Assembly: GCA_028280675.1 (NCBI GenBank)
Contig: JANQLI010000381.1
Location: 1-6,017 of the forward strand
Length of the DNA: 6,017 nucleotides
Source of the DNA: Alphaproteobacteria bacterium
GTDB lineage: Bacteria > Pseudomonadota > Alphaproteobacteria > SMXP01
Reading direction: 5' to 3'
Shown in pieces: positions 1-5,031 of this stretch. The notes under the pieces are model-generated. The model was not told the origin of the DNA and did no database searches. It was given only the letters and a program-made list of their open reading frames with translations. Both the position numbers and the translations under genes were made by a program. Each line of letters opens with the position of its first letter. Position 1 is the first letter of the stretch.

Positions 1-330
1 CTGCCATTGCTGTAAATCCGTGTCGAGCGCGCGGCGGTGCTCGAAGACGCCAGCACAGCAGGCGAGCCCATCAACGAGACCATCCAAACTGGCGATGGCC
101 TCTCGCGTCACGCGCGCCACGTTCGCAACATCGCGCAAATCAGCGATATGAATCCGGCCGGCCGGGAGCAGTTTGGCAACGACACCGGCTTCCGCACGAT
201 CCTTGACGATAACGGCACACTCAGCGCCGTCTTTCACCGCCTCATGCAACAGGCTGAGGCCGATGCCTGACGCGGCGCCCGTGATCAGCACATGCCGGTC
301 TGTTAGAGTCTTGCTGCGGGAAGATGTCAT
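1..330 (-). CDS. SDR-family NAD(P)-dependent oxidoreductase, N-terminal part (runs off the left edge)
   Basis: The minus strand is open from an ATG at 330-328 to the window edge, giving 110 residues with no stop. The protein starts MTSSRSKTL and shows the classical SDR Rossmann fingerprint: TGAASGIG (residues 17-24, the TGxxxGxG dinucleotide-binding loop), an Asp at 64 in IADLRD (adenine-ring contact) and CCAG at 91-94 in the place of the usual NNAG. The catalytic Ser-Tyr-Lys lies beyond the window. SDRs oxidise or reduce alcohols and ketones with NAD(H) or NADP(H); the substrate cannot be read from this fragment. An in-frame TAA upstream limits the start to this ATG or a TTG 12 bases before it. 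No strong Shine-Dalgarno sequence is visible. The gene is on the same strand as the island and the desaturase, but 153 bp separate it from the nearest island repeat, and it probably has its own promoter region. The family call is safe; the exact function is open. Confidence 0.9.
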   Translation of the reverse strand, partial: MTSSRSKTLTDRHVLITGAASGIGLSLLHEAVKDGAECAVIVKDRAEAGVVAKLLPAGRIHIADLRDVANVARVTREAIASLDGLVDGLACCAGVFEHRRALDTDLQQWQ

Positions 331-370
331 TGGTGAGTCCAAAGCCTTGATTGATGCGTGGTGCCAGTCA

Positions 371-406
371 TGCGTTTATACATTTTCATGCGTTTATACG
401 TTTTCA
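371..406. repeat. 18-bp tandem direct repeat upstream of the SDR gene (possible operator)
   Basis: Two adjacent 18-bp units, TGCGTTTATACATTTTCA (371-388) and TGCGTTTATACGTTTTCA (389-406), differ at one base. A third, weaker unit starting TGCGTT follows at 409. On the SDR coding strand each unit reads as a TATAAACG block, so the repeats may overlap a -10 region; they lie 41-76 bp upstream of the SDR start. The arrangement suits a protein-binding site, and the TGCGTTTAT half resembles LytTR sites (8 of 9 positions), but binding is inferred. Confidence 0.5.
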
Positions 407-482
407 GGTGCGTTACCGTTTCTTTCTCGATGTGATGTGGACAGTATCGCCTGCACTGTAGAGAAGAGCACCACCCCTATCC

Positions 483-566
483 ATATCCGCTTTTGGCGAT
501 AAGCGGAAGTCAAACCACCCTAATTTGAAGACCATTTCAGGTCTGCTAATGACCCAAAGCGGACAC
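483..566 (-). repeat. Island repeat copy A (left boundary copy, no recognisable promoter)
   Basis: This is an 84-bp copy of the island element. Read on the minus strand it begins GTGTCCGCTTTGGGTCA and ends CGCCAAAAGCGGATAT, so the terminal inverted repeats match each other with two differences. The inner end matches copy E closely (TTCCGCTTATCGCC against TTCTGCTTATAGCC). The middle is different and longer, and where the other copies have -35 and -10 boxes it has only TTGACT, with no -35 at 17 bp. The plus-strand end also folds into a small hairpin (CCGCTT / AAGCGG, 487-506). No island gene follows it on the minus strand, so it appears to close the array. Confidence 0.8.
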
Positions 567-572
567 GCCGAT

Positions 573-1016
573 CTACTGAACTCGTCGGAATGCGTCGCGA
601 TCTGACACTTGGATTGTATATCTTCTGTTGTCTCGGGGATCGGAACAAAGATAATCTATAAACACTATCATTTCTTTTCCTGTAGCAAGCTCATTATCGT
701 TCCGCAGATAGGCCAGAATCATGGGCGGCTGCTCTTTTCCAATTACGGTTTCAAAAACCATTGGATCGTCACCTTTTTGATCAAGTATACCCGTCCCTGC
801 AATTGAGGGTCGGCAGTTGGAACCTATTTGCATAGGCCCAGTTACTTCAATTATCGTTGTAACCCTAGTGACGTCGCCATCATCCTCATGTATTTCAACG
901 TCAAACCCAAGATCGTCCGCTAAAGCGGGAGTTAGAATCTGTTCTTCAATAATGGTGGATGCGTGAGCGGAGTAATGAAGTGATACCAAGAATGAAAATA
1001 AAGCCAGCTTTTTCAC
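573..1016 (-). CDS. Small secreted protein of unknown function (island cassette 1)
   Basis: 147 residues, unrecognised. The start is a GTG with TTGGATGG just upstream as a plausible ribosome-binding site; a TAA lies immediately before it in frame, so no earlier start is possible. The N-terminus is a clear Sec signal peptide (MKKLALF, hydrophobic core, cleavage likely after AHA at about residue 19), placing the mature protein of about 128 residues in the periplasm or outside the cell. The mature part has an acidic patch (EIHEDDGD, 41-48) and just two cysteines (68 and 124) that could form one disulfide. No catalytic motif is visible. The stop lies 6 bp from repeat A. Repeat B, about 34 bp upstream, supplies a promoter; this is the only cassette where the leader is long (58 nt from -10 to start). 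The AT-rich composition differs from the flanking genes, suggesting acquisition. It is a real gene by its signal peptide and context; its function is unknown. Confidence 0.8.
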   Translation of the reverse strand: MKKLALFSFLVSLHYSAHASTIIEEQILTPALADDLGFDVEIHEDDGDVTRVTTIIEVTGPMQIGSNCRPSIAGTGILDQKGDDPMVFETVIGKEQPPMILAYLRNDNELATGKEMIVFIDYLCSDPRDNRRYTIQVSDRDAFRRVQ

Positions 1017-1049
1017 TTACCATCCAATCAAATATTCGGTTTCTGATTA

Positions 1050-1123
1050 AATTCTGCTTTTGACTAATGTCGGAACTATAGCTCAATTCGGCCCAGATGT
1101 CTCCCCTGACCCAAAGCGGACAT
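1050..1123 (-). repeat. Island repeat copy B
   Basis: A 74-bp copy. On the minus strand it begins ATGTCCGCTTTGGGTCAG and ends ATTAGTCAAAAGCAGAATT, the inner inverted repeat being the more decayed (AAGCAGAATT against the usual AAGCGGACATT). The stop codon of the preceding 148-aa gene is 12 bp away. The internal promoter boxes are conserved. Confidence 0.85.
1075..1103 (-). promoter_or_regulatory. Predicted sigma-70 promoter inside repeat B
   Basis: On the minus strand: -35 GAGACA (1103-1098), a 17-bp spacer, then -10 TATAGT (1080-1075). It points into the secreted 147-aa gene, whose GTG start is 58 nt downstream. Three other copies have the same boxes at the same spacing. This is predicted from sequence only. 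Confidence 0.6.
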
Positions 1124-1135
1124 GATTGACTTATG

Positions 1136-1582
1136 TTATGAAGGACTTGTGGGTTTGTAATCTGCAAGCAATTCGTCCATTTTCTGGCGATCATCATTCG
1201 AGAAGCTACCATCGGCTAGATTAGACGCATATTCGTTTAGCAGGTAGTAATCTTCATCATTTCGGATGGACCCATTTGAGATTACACTGAAAGCTCTCCT
1301 ATATGCTTTATCTCGCATATTTGTGATTGTTGGTAATCCAGATTGAGCTAGTCTCAAGTCAAGTATTTTTATGTCTGAGTGTGTCAAATCTTGACACCAG
1401 TCGACCATGTCTTGCGCTGCCATACGCACGCCTGAGAGAGATGCTTTCTCGTAATCAATTTCCACATCCAGGAAAGATGGGTTGTCACCTTGTTCGACTA
1501 TCTTATCACGGATGAAGGACATTACGCAGAGCGCAAATTCCGCAAGTTGATCTTTCTCATTCTTACGACGCATACAACTCAT
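1136..1582 (-). CDS. Hypothetical soluble protein (island cassette 2)
   Basis: 148 residues from the first ATG, unrecognised. There is no signal peptide or membrane segment; the protein is charged and looks helical, so it is probably cytoplasmic. The N-terminal part (MRRKNEKDQLAEFALCVMSFIRD, split here only by reading) is followed by a middle section with DMVDWCQDL and a C-terminal acidic helix pair (NGSIRNDEDYYLLNEYA, then DDRQKMDELLADYK). Two starts are possible. The first ATG lies inside the inner inverted repeat of copy C (GCGGACATG), with the purine run only one base away. The fourth codon, also ATG (1573-1571), has GCGGA 10 bases upstream and begins MRRKNEK, so it may be the real start. 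The stop is 12 bp from repeat B. The promoter in repeat C leaves a leader of only about 15-25 nt. Composition is AT-rich like the other cassettes. I cannot assign a function. Confidence 0.75.
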   Translation of the reverse strand: MSCMRRKNEKDQLAEFALCVMSFIRDKIVEQGDNPSFLDVEIDYEKASLSGVRMAAQDMVDWCQDLTHSDIKILDLRLAQSGLPTITNMRDKAYRRAFSVISNGSIRNDEDYYLLNEYASNLADGSFSNDDRQKMDELLADYKPTSPS

Positions 1583-1656
1583 GTCCGCTTTGGGCTAATT
1601 CCAGAAGTATAGGTTATTTCCACCAAGATGTCAGCTCCTGACCCTAAGCGGACATT
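1581..1656 (-). repeat. Island repeat copy C
   Basis: A 76-bp copy with the best-preserved ends: on the minus strand AATGTCCGCTTAGGGTCAG at one end and TTAGCCCAAAGCGGACAT at the other. It also has a perfect subterminal inverted repeat, GTCAG-GAG-CTGAC. Its outer end lies 7 bp from the stop of the 138-aa membrane protein and its inner end contains the first ATG of the 148-aa gene, so there is almost no sequence between element and ORFs. Confidence 0.9.
1606..1634 (-). promoter_or_regulatory. Predicted sigma-70 promoter inside repeat C
   Basis: On the minus strand: -35 CTGACA (1634-1629), a 17-bp spacer, then -10 TATACT (1611-1606). The first ATG of the 148-aa gene is 23 nt beyond the -10 box, so the transcript leader would be about 16 nt, or about 25 nt to the fourth-codon ATG. 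Confidence 0.65.
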
Positions 1657-1663
1657 GGTTAGT

Positions 1664-2080
1664 CTATTCTGGGTTGATAATTTTCTTAATGCTTGGCCAA
1701 AGTATTAGTATGCCTGGTATTAACAAGAACATCCCAAGCATTACTGTGGACATTGAAACATAGTCCTGAATGAAAAGGGCCCATAAGAATATCGCTGGCA
1801 AAGCAGCTACGAATATTCCCTGCAAGGAAGCTGTGATTATATGTTTAGCCCGAAATTCCTGATTCTCTTGCTTACCAATTTTTTCAAAGTAAATTAATAA
1901 AATACAAGTTACGGCATACAAGCCCAATGTGAGAAATGACCAAAAGTCCCTAGCAAGAAAAGCCCAAAAAATAATGTAAACACCAGCGGGACCTAGCAAG
2001 ACGCCAATAATTTCTGAAATTGATTTCAAAAGTTTACCTTCTTTAATTTGAAGTGCAGATTGTCTTATAGCCTCAGCCAC
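1664..2080 (-). CDS. Small four-helix integral membrane protein (island cassette 3)
   Basis: 138 residues, unrecognised. The start is taken as GTG at 2080; an in-frame TAG 12 bases further upstream, with no other usual start codon between, makes this the earliest choice. A short amphipathic N-terminus (MAEAIRQSALQIKEGKLLK) leads into four hydrophobic segments: about 24-43, 46-65, 80-104 and 108-128. They are joined by a charged loop rich in K, E and Q (66-79), and the tail is basic (PSIKKIINPE). The two helical hairpins suggest an inner-membrane protein of two similar halves. No transport, enzyme or toxin motif is visible. The promoter in repeat D lies 22 nt upstream; the Shine-Dalgarno region is weak (GGCAAAAACAGAT). 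The stop is 7 bp from repeat C. It is strongly AT-rich compared with the flanking genes, partly because of its membrane composition. Confidence 0.75.
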   Translation of the reverse strand: MAEAIRQSALQIKEGKLLKSISEIIGVLLGPAGVYIIFWAFLARDFWSFLTLGLYAVTCILLIYFEKIGKQENQEFRAKHIITASLQGIFVAALPAIFLWALFIQDYVSMSTVMLGMFLLIPGILILWPSIKKIINPE

Positions 2081-2153
2081 ATCTGTTTTTGCCTAATACC
2101 GAAATATAGCACAAGCCGAGCTGGATGTCAGGTTCTGACCCATAGCGGAAATT
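2081..2153 (-). repeat. Island repeat copy D
   Basis: A 73-bp copy. On the minus strand it begins AATTTCCGCTATGGGTCAG and ends GTATTAGGCAAAAACAGAT; the inner inverted repeat has decayed while the subterminal stem GTCAG-AAC-CTGAC is intact. Its outer end overlaps the TAA stop of the 234-aa gene (2154-2152), and its inner end abuts the GTG start of the membrane-protein gene. Confidence 0.85.
2103..2131 (-). promoter_or_regulatory. Predicted sigma-70 promoter inside repeat D
   Basis: On the minus strand: -35 CTGACA (2131-2126), a 17-bp spacer, then -10 TATATT (2108-2103), 22 nt before the GTG start of the membrane-protein gene. The boxes are kept although other parts of this copy have diverged. 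Confidence 0.65.
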
Positions 2154-2856
2154 AGGGAAGTCGCGCATTTATTCGCTCTTCGATCCCAAGCCAAGGAACA
2201 TAAAACTCTTCGCCTTGAAAACTTATAGAGCCGTTCTCATCCTCCAACACCATAAACGGCTCGATATACCCATCCTTATTTTTTTTGAGCCAAGTGCTCC
2301 AAAATCGCTTATCTGCGAACGTATTTTCAGTTGAAGCTCTTAGAAGATATAGTTTTTCAAACGTGTCTGACCTGAGCCATTCGCCTCCGTGAGAAGCACT
2401 CACGTCTTCAGCAAAAGAGATTACGAACTCTGGCCTTGCATAATAGTTTGAAGCTTTCATTTCACATGCATATCTCGCTACATCATTCTCGTTGAGTAAG
2501 CCCTCAATACTAGTAAGGTTTTCACCATTTTGCGCGTCAGAAACATAGTTTGAAAATAACAAAACTTTTGAACCGATCTCCAGCAATGTATCATCACTCA
2601 AAGAAAATTCAGAAACGGTCGCATCACCTTTAAGAACTGTTTTAGTTTCATAAGTGTATACGTGCGTGCAAATTTCACCGTCATCATTCCCTTCAACGAT
2701 TACATCTGTTCGAGAAGTTATCTCAACCGTTGCAATGATGTCGGAAGTAGCGGCATCGCTGAGTGAGAAATGTTGGATAACGAGCGCATCAAGACTGGTA
2801 GTTGATATCCATACAAGGGATATGGCGGCGATTACTTTAGGGCTAATTTTGCTCAT
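2152..2856 (-). CDS. Secreted protein of unknown function with a vLKG-type beta domain (island cassette 4)
   Basis: 234 residues. The ATG start has AAGCGGA from the inverted repeat of copy E 7 bases upstream, a reasonable ribosome-binding site. The N-terminus is a signal peptide (MSKISPK, hydrophobic core to about residue 20, cleavage likely after LDA at about 24). The mature N-terminal domain has the pattern SDIIATVEITSRT (38-50), then VYTYETKTVLKGD (66-78), then LEIGSKVLLFSNY (92-104). This recalls secreted bacterial proteins with a netrin/TIMP-like OB fold, where a 'vLKG' strand and a 'G..yLlF' strand are typical; that likeness is from memory and weak. Cysteines 63 and 131 could form a disulfide. 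The C-terminal third is rich in aromatic and acidic residues (RFWSTWLKKNKDGYIEPF) with no known motif. The stop overlaps the edge of repeat D. No function is assigned. Confidence 0.8.
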   Translation of the reverse strand: MSKISPKVIAAISLVWISTTSLDALVIQHFSLSDAATSDIIATVEITSRTDVIVEGNDDGEICTHVYTYETKTVLKGDATVSEFSLSDDTLLEIGSKVLLFSNYVSDAQNGENLTSIEGLLNENDVARYACEMKASNYYARPEFVISFAEDVSASHGGEWLRSDTFEKLYLLRASTENTFADKRFWSTWLKKNKDGYIEPFMVLEDENGSISFQGEEFYVPWLGIEERINARLP

Positions 2857-2858
2857 TG

Positions 2859-2935
2859 AATGTCCGCTTATGGCTATAAGCAGAAGTCTATACCAGATTG
2901 GCTAGGATGTCAGCTTTTAGTGAATAGCGGAAATA
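2859..2935 (-). repeat. Island repeat copy E
   Basis: A 77-bp copy. On the minus strand it begins TATTTCCGCTATTCACTAA (decayed outer end) and ends ATAGCCATAAGCGGACATT (intact inner end). The inner end also forms a hairpin, GCTTAT-GGCT-ATAAGC on the plus strand. It lies 2 bp from the ATG of the 234-aa gene and supplies its promoter and its ribosome-binding site. Confidence 0.85.
2885..2913 (-). promoter_or_regulatory. Predicted sigma-70 promoter inside repeat E
   Basis: On the minus strand: -35 CTGACA (2913-2908), a 17-bp spacer, then -10 TAGACT (2890-2885), 28 nt before the ATG of the secreted 234-aa gene. The -10 box is the weakest of the four, matching TATAAT at four positions. Confidence 0.55.
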
Positions 2936-2938
2936 CCA

Positions 2939-2954
2939 TTATGTCCGCTTCTAG
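2939..2954 (-). repeat. Partial island repeat F (inverted-repeat end only)
   Basis: The plus strand reads ATTATGTCCGCTTCTAGC, a clear inner-end inverted repeat that starts only about 5 bp beyond copy E. The sequence from 2955 to the desaturase stop at 3009 is hard to align with the rest of the element; only GATGT at 2991, about where other copies have GATGTCAG, hints that a decayed copy once reached that point. It marks the right edge of the array. Confidence 0.55.
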
Positions 2955-3008
2955 CTGCAGGTTCAATGGATCGCTACAACACGCCATCTTGATGTGGAAA
3001 GGGGGAAT

Positions 3009-3944
3009 TCACACCTCCGGCTTTTTTAAACGATACCACGTAAACGGCGAGAGCAATTGCCCCATCAAATGATTGGGCATGCGATCATCCTCCACGCCAA
3101 TGGTGTCATAGTGATGATGATCGGGGTGATAATACGTGCCAAAAAGAATATCCCACACCGGCAGCACCGACGCATAATTGCCATTGCCGTATGTCATGTT
3201 TTTGGAGTGATGCAGATAATGCACCGCCGGGGTGACCACGAGATAATGCACAAAGGACGGCAACGTCATACGAATATTCGCGTGCGTCGGAAACACCATA
3301 TTGACAGCGCCATACCAGACAAAAATATCGCCTGGGCAGCCAATGAGGATCAGCGGCGCGGCGACAATAAACACACCGGAGGCGGCCTCAATAATATGCG
3401 TGTTGCCGCCTTTGAGCGCATGCAGCCGGTCCACCGTATGATGTAACGCATGGATCGGCCAGAGCCAGCGGACCGCATGCAGAAGACGATGCCGTCCGTA
3501 ATTCAGCCCTTCGGCCAGAAAAACGCACAGCATAATTTGGACGATCGCCGGCCACTGATCGGGCCAGACCATAAAGATGTGATGCACATCATGTGCGATG
3601 AGAACATCCGAAATCACCACAAACACGACCACCTTAAACCATTGCTGCAGGCCGATCCGCCCTGTGATCGAAAGCGTGATATGGAAAAGATTATTGTAAA
3701 GTTGCTGATCGGTTCTTTTGCTCCAATCACGGCGATACGGTATGATCCATTCAAACAGAAACCACAGCACAAAGGTGCACACGGCGGCCATCCCAATGCC
3801 GCGCCCTGTGCCGAAGGCCGCAATGCAATAAGAAAAGACGCACAAAGGGATCGTGATGAGAATGGGCAACGCAAACCAGGTCAGAGAGTCTTTGACACCG
3901 GTATATGGTATGATGGACGGGGATGAATGAGTCATGGGCGTCAT
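3009..3944 (-). CDS. Sterol desaturase / fatty acid hydroxylase family membrane di-iron enzyme
   Basis: 311 residues, a usual length for this family. Enzymes of this group use a membrane-embedded di-iron centre and O2 to hydroxylate or desaturate lipids such as sterols, fatty acids, carotenoids or alkylglycerols. The histidine clusters are all present: HRLLH (152-156, HxxxH), HALHH (165-169, HxxHH), the lone H221 (FPTHAN) and HYLHH (242-246, HxxHH). They are followed by the family signature NGNYASVLPVWDILFGTYYHP (split by reading, residues 254-274). Hydrophobic segments lie near 24-44, 52-68, 103-117 and 133-147, with further ones at 190-204. The start is the first ATG, with CAGG directly before it; the ATG at codon 4 is an alternative. 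The natural electron donor is unknown, although a ferredoxin gene lies 1.1 kb away. The gene diverges from the LytTR gene, with 144-159 bp between their starts, so control by that regulator is plausible. The substrate cannot be predicted. Confidence 0.93.
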   Translation of the reverse strand: MTPMTHSSPSIIPYTGVKDSLTWFALPILITIPLCVFSYCIAAFGTGRGIGMAAVCTFVLWFLFEWIIPYRRDWSKRTDQQLYNNLFHITLSITGRIGLQQWFKVVVFVVISDVLIAHDVHHIFMVWPDQWPAIVQIMLCVFLAEGLNYGRHRLLHAVRWLWPIHALHHTVDRLHALKGGNTHIIEAASGVFIVAAPLILIGCPGDIFVWYGAVNMVFPTHANIRMTLPSFVHYLVVTPAVHYLHHSKNMTYGNGNYASVLPVWDILFGTYYHPDHHHYDTIGVEDDRMPNHLMGQLLSPFTWYRLKKPEV

Positions 3945-3955
3945 CCTGTGAACAA

Positions 3956-3964
3956 AACGTTTAT
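3956..3964 (+). promoter_or_regulatory. Candidate LytTR-type half site upstream of the desaturase gene
   Basis: AACGTTTAT fits all nine positions of the published LytTR half-site pattern [TA][AC][CA]GTTN[AG][TG]. It sits 12 bp before the desaturase start, in the divergent region it shares with the LytTR gene. A weaker match, AACGCTAAG, lies at 4005-4013, and TGCGTTCAT (8 of 9) at 4062-4070. A nine-base degenerate pattern occurs often by chance, so this is a suggestion only. Confidence 0.3.
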
Positions 3965-4038
3965 GGCAATAGCAGTGAGTGTAGTGCGAAGACCGCCGGG
4001 CAATAACGCTAAGGTCTTGAGTTTTGAGGGATTATTCG

Positions 4039-4072
4039 TGAATGCCATTCATAATCATGACTGCGTTCATGA
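4039..4072. promoter_or_regulatory. Palindromes in the divergent promoter region (possible operator)
   Basis: Two symmetric elements lie just upstream of the LytTR gene: TGAATG-C-CATTCA (4039-4051) and TCATGA-CTGCGT-TCATGA (4055-4072). A CATAAT at 4050-4055 between them could be a -10 box for the plus strand, but no matching -35 box is seen. Dyads this close to a start commonly bind a dimeric regulator. Confidence 0.35.
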
Positions 4073-4088
4073 AATCCATTGATCAGAT

Positions 4089-5021
4089 GTGGAGTGGCAG
4101 AGCGTGACCCTGTTGGGCAGTAAAAAGTTGGACAGCAAAAAAGAGCGGCCGCAGACGCTGAAGAAAGAGACTGTCTATGATGCGCTGTATTATGTGGGCG
4201 CACCGCTGTTTATTGGTCTCTTTGTCGGGTGGGGGCAATCGCCGGTGCCGGAACTGGCAAGCCACTTCACAACAGCCTTTTATTTTGCAGGGTTCATTCT
4301 GATCGGATGGCTGTGCAGCATATGCGCCATGGCCATCGGAAAAAAAGTGTTAGAGCCCTGGACACCGCCACTCTGGATTTTGTCCATCTTTCCACCCATG
4401 GCGCTCGGCTGGCTGGCGCTCATCCCCATGAATTTTTATCTTGAGCTGACAAACGGATTATTACCTCCGGATATGGCCATATTGTTGAAACCGTTGCCGC
4501 TCGACGGAACACCCGCCTTTTTCCAAGACTACATTCTCAGCATGGTGTCTGTGGTGTTTATTTTTTGTGGCACCAATTATCTCTTTCAATATCTTGGGTT
4601 CAAAGACTTCCGTTATGGCGGCACGACATCCGATGCGACACACCCCATAGCGGTAGATGGCATTGATCGGATGCCTGCCACCTCTCTTCCATTTGTAGCA
4701 TTGCTGCCAAAAACACTGCGCGGCGAACCGTTATGTATCCAAGCGCAAGAACATTATATCCATGTGCGCACCACACAGGGCGCGGCGCTGATCAAATATC
4801 CTTTCGGAAACGCTGTGAAAAGTCTCGATGGGTTTCCGGGCATTCAAGTGCATCGCTCTTATTGGGTTCATGATGATGCGGTGGTTGGCGTCACCAAGAT
4901 CGGTCAACGCTTTTTCATTACGATGGATAATGGCGATGAGATTCCGATCTCCCAAACCTATAGCAAAAGCGTCCGGGAGCATTTTGCCACTCATTTTCAA
5001 TCTGTGACAGTGAAAGAGTGA
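4089..5021 (+). CDS. LytTR DNA-binding domain protein with N-terminal four-helix membrane domain
   Basis: 310 residues from the GTG at 4089. A second GTG at 4104 (in frame, codon 6) has GGAG 9 bases upstream and is the likelier start, giving 305 residues. After a basic cytoplasmic lead (KKLDSKKERPQTLKKE) come four membrane helices at about 32-48, 60-83, 94-117 and 146-168, then a linker. The LytTR DNA-binding domain covers about 201-305: PFVALLPKTLRGEPLCIQA, EHYIHVRTTQG, then VHRSYWVHDDAVVGV (the HRSyiVn-like core) and a final ISQTYSKSVREHF. There is no response-regulator receiver domain, so the membrane part probably senses the signal or binds a small partner protein, as known for membrane-anchored LytTR regulators. 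Such proteins often control neighbouring or their own genes. The divergent desaturase is the natural candidate target. The gene is followed by a hairpin terminator 14 bp after its stop. Confidence 0.9.
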   Translation: MEWQSVTLLGSKKLDSKKERPQTLKKETVYDALYYVGAPLFIGLFVGWGQSPVPELASHFTTAFYFAGFILIGWLCSICAMAIGKKVLEPWTPPLWILSIFPPMALGWLALIPMNFYLELTNGLLPPDMAILLKPLPLDGTPAFFQDYILSMVSVVFIFCGTNYLFQYLGFKDFRYGGTTSDATHPIAVDGIDRMPATSLPFVALLPKTLRGEPLCIQAQEHYIHVRTTQGAALIKYPFGNAVKSLDGFPGIQVHRSYWVHDDAVVGVTKIGQRFFITMDNGDEIPISQTYSKSVREHFATHFQSVTVKE

Positions 5022-5031
5022 CCACGCCACC

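Noticed and set aside
37..502. Plus-strand open frames opposite and upstream of the SDR gene
   Set aside because: The minus strand shows the SDR fingerprint; the plus-strand products show no motif, and one includes the 18-bp tandem repeat.
946..1212. Open frame of 88 codons on the minus strand
   Set aside because: It crosses repeat B, overlaps two better genes in other frames and encodes no recognisable protein; it is a by-product of the promoter region.
483..2955. Classical integron cassette array
   Set aside because: The gene-per-repeat layout fits, but no GTTRRRY/RYYYAAC core pairs occur at matching positions of the elements, no integrase gene is present, and the repeats carry promoters, which attC sites normally do not.
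483..2955. CRISPR array
   Set aside because: The repeats are diverged, 73-84 bp long and separated by 430-720 bp of coding sequence rather than by short uniform spacers.
3057..3926. Two long plus-strand open frames (129 and 158 codons)
   Set aside because: They lie opposite the desaturase gene, which has all family motifs; the products are rich in H, R and M, as expected of antisense reading.
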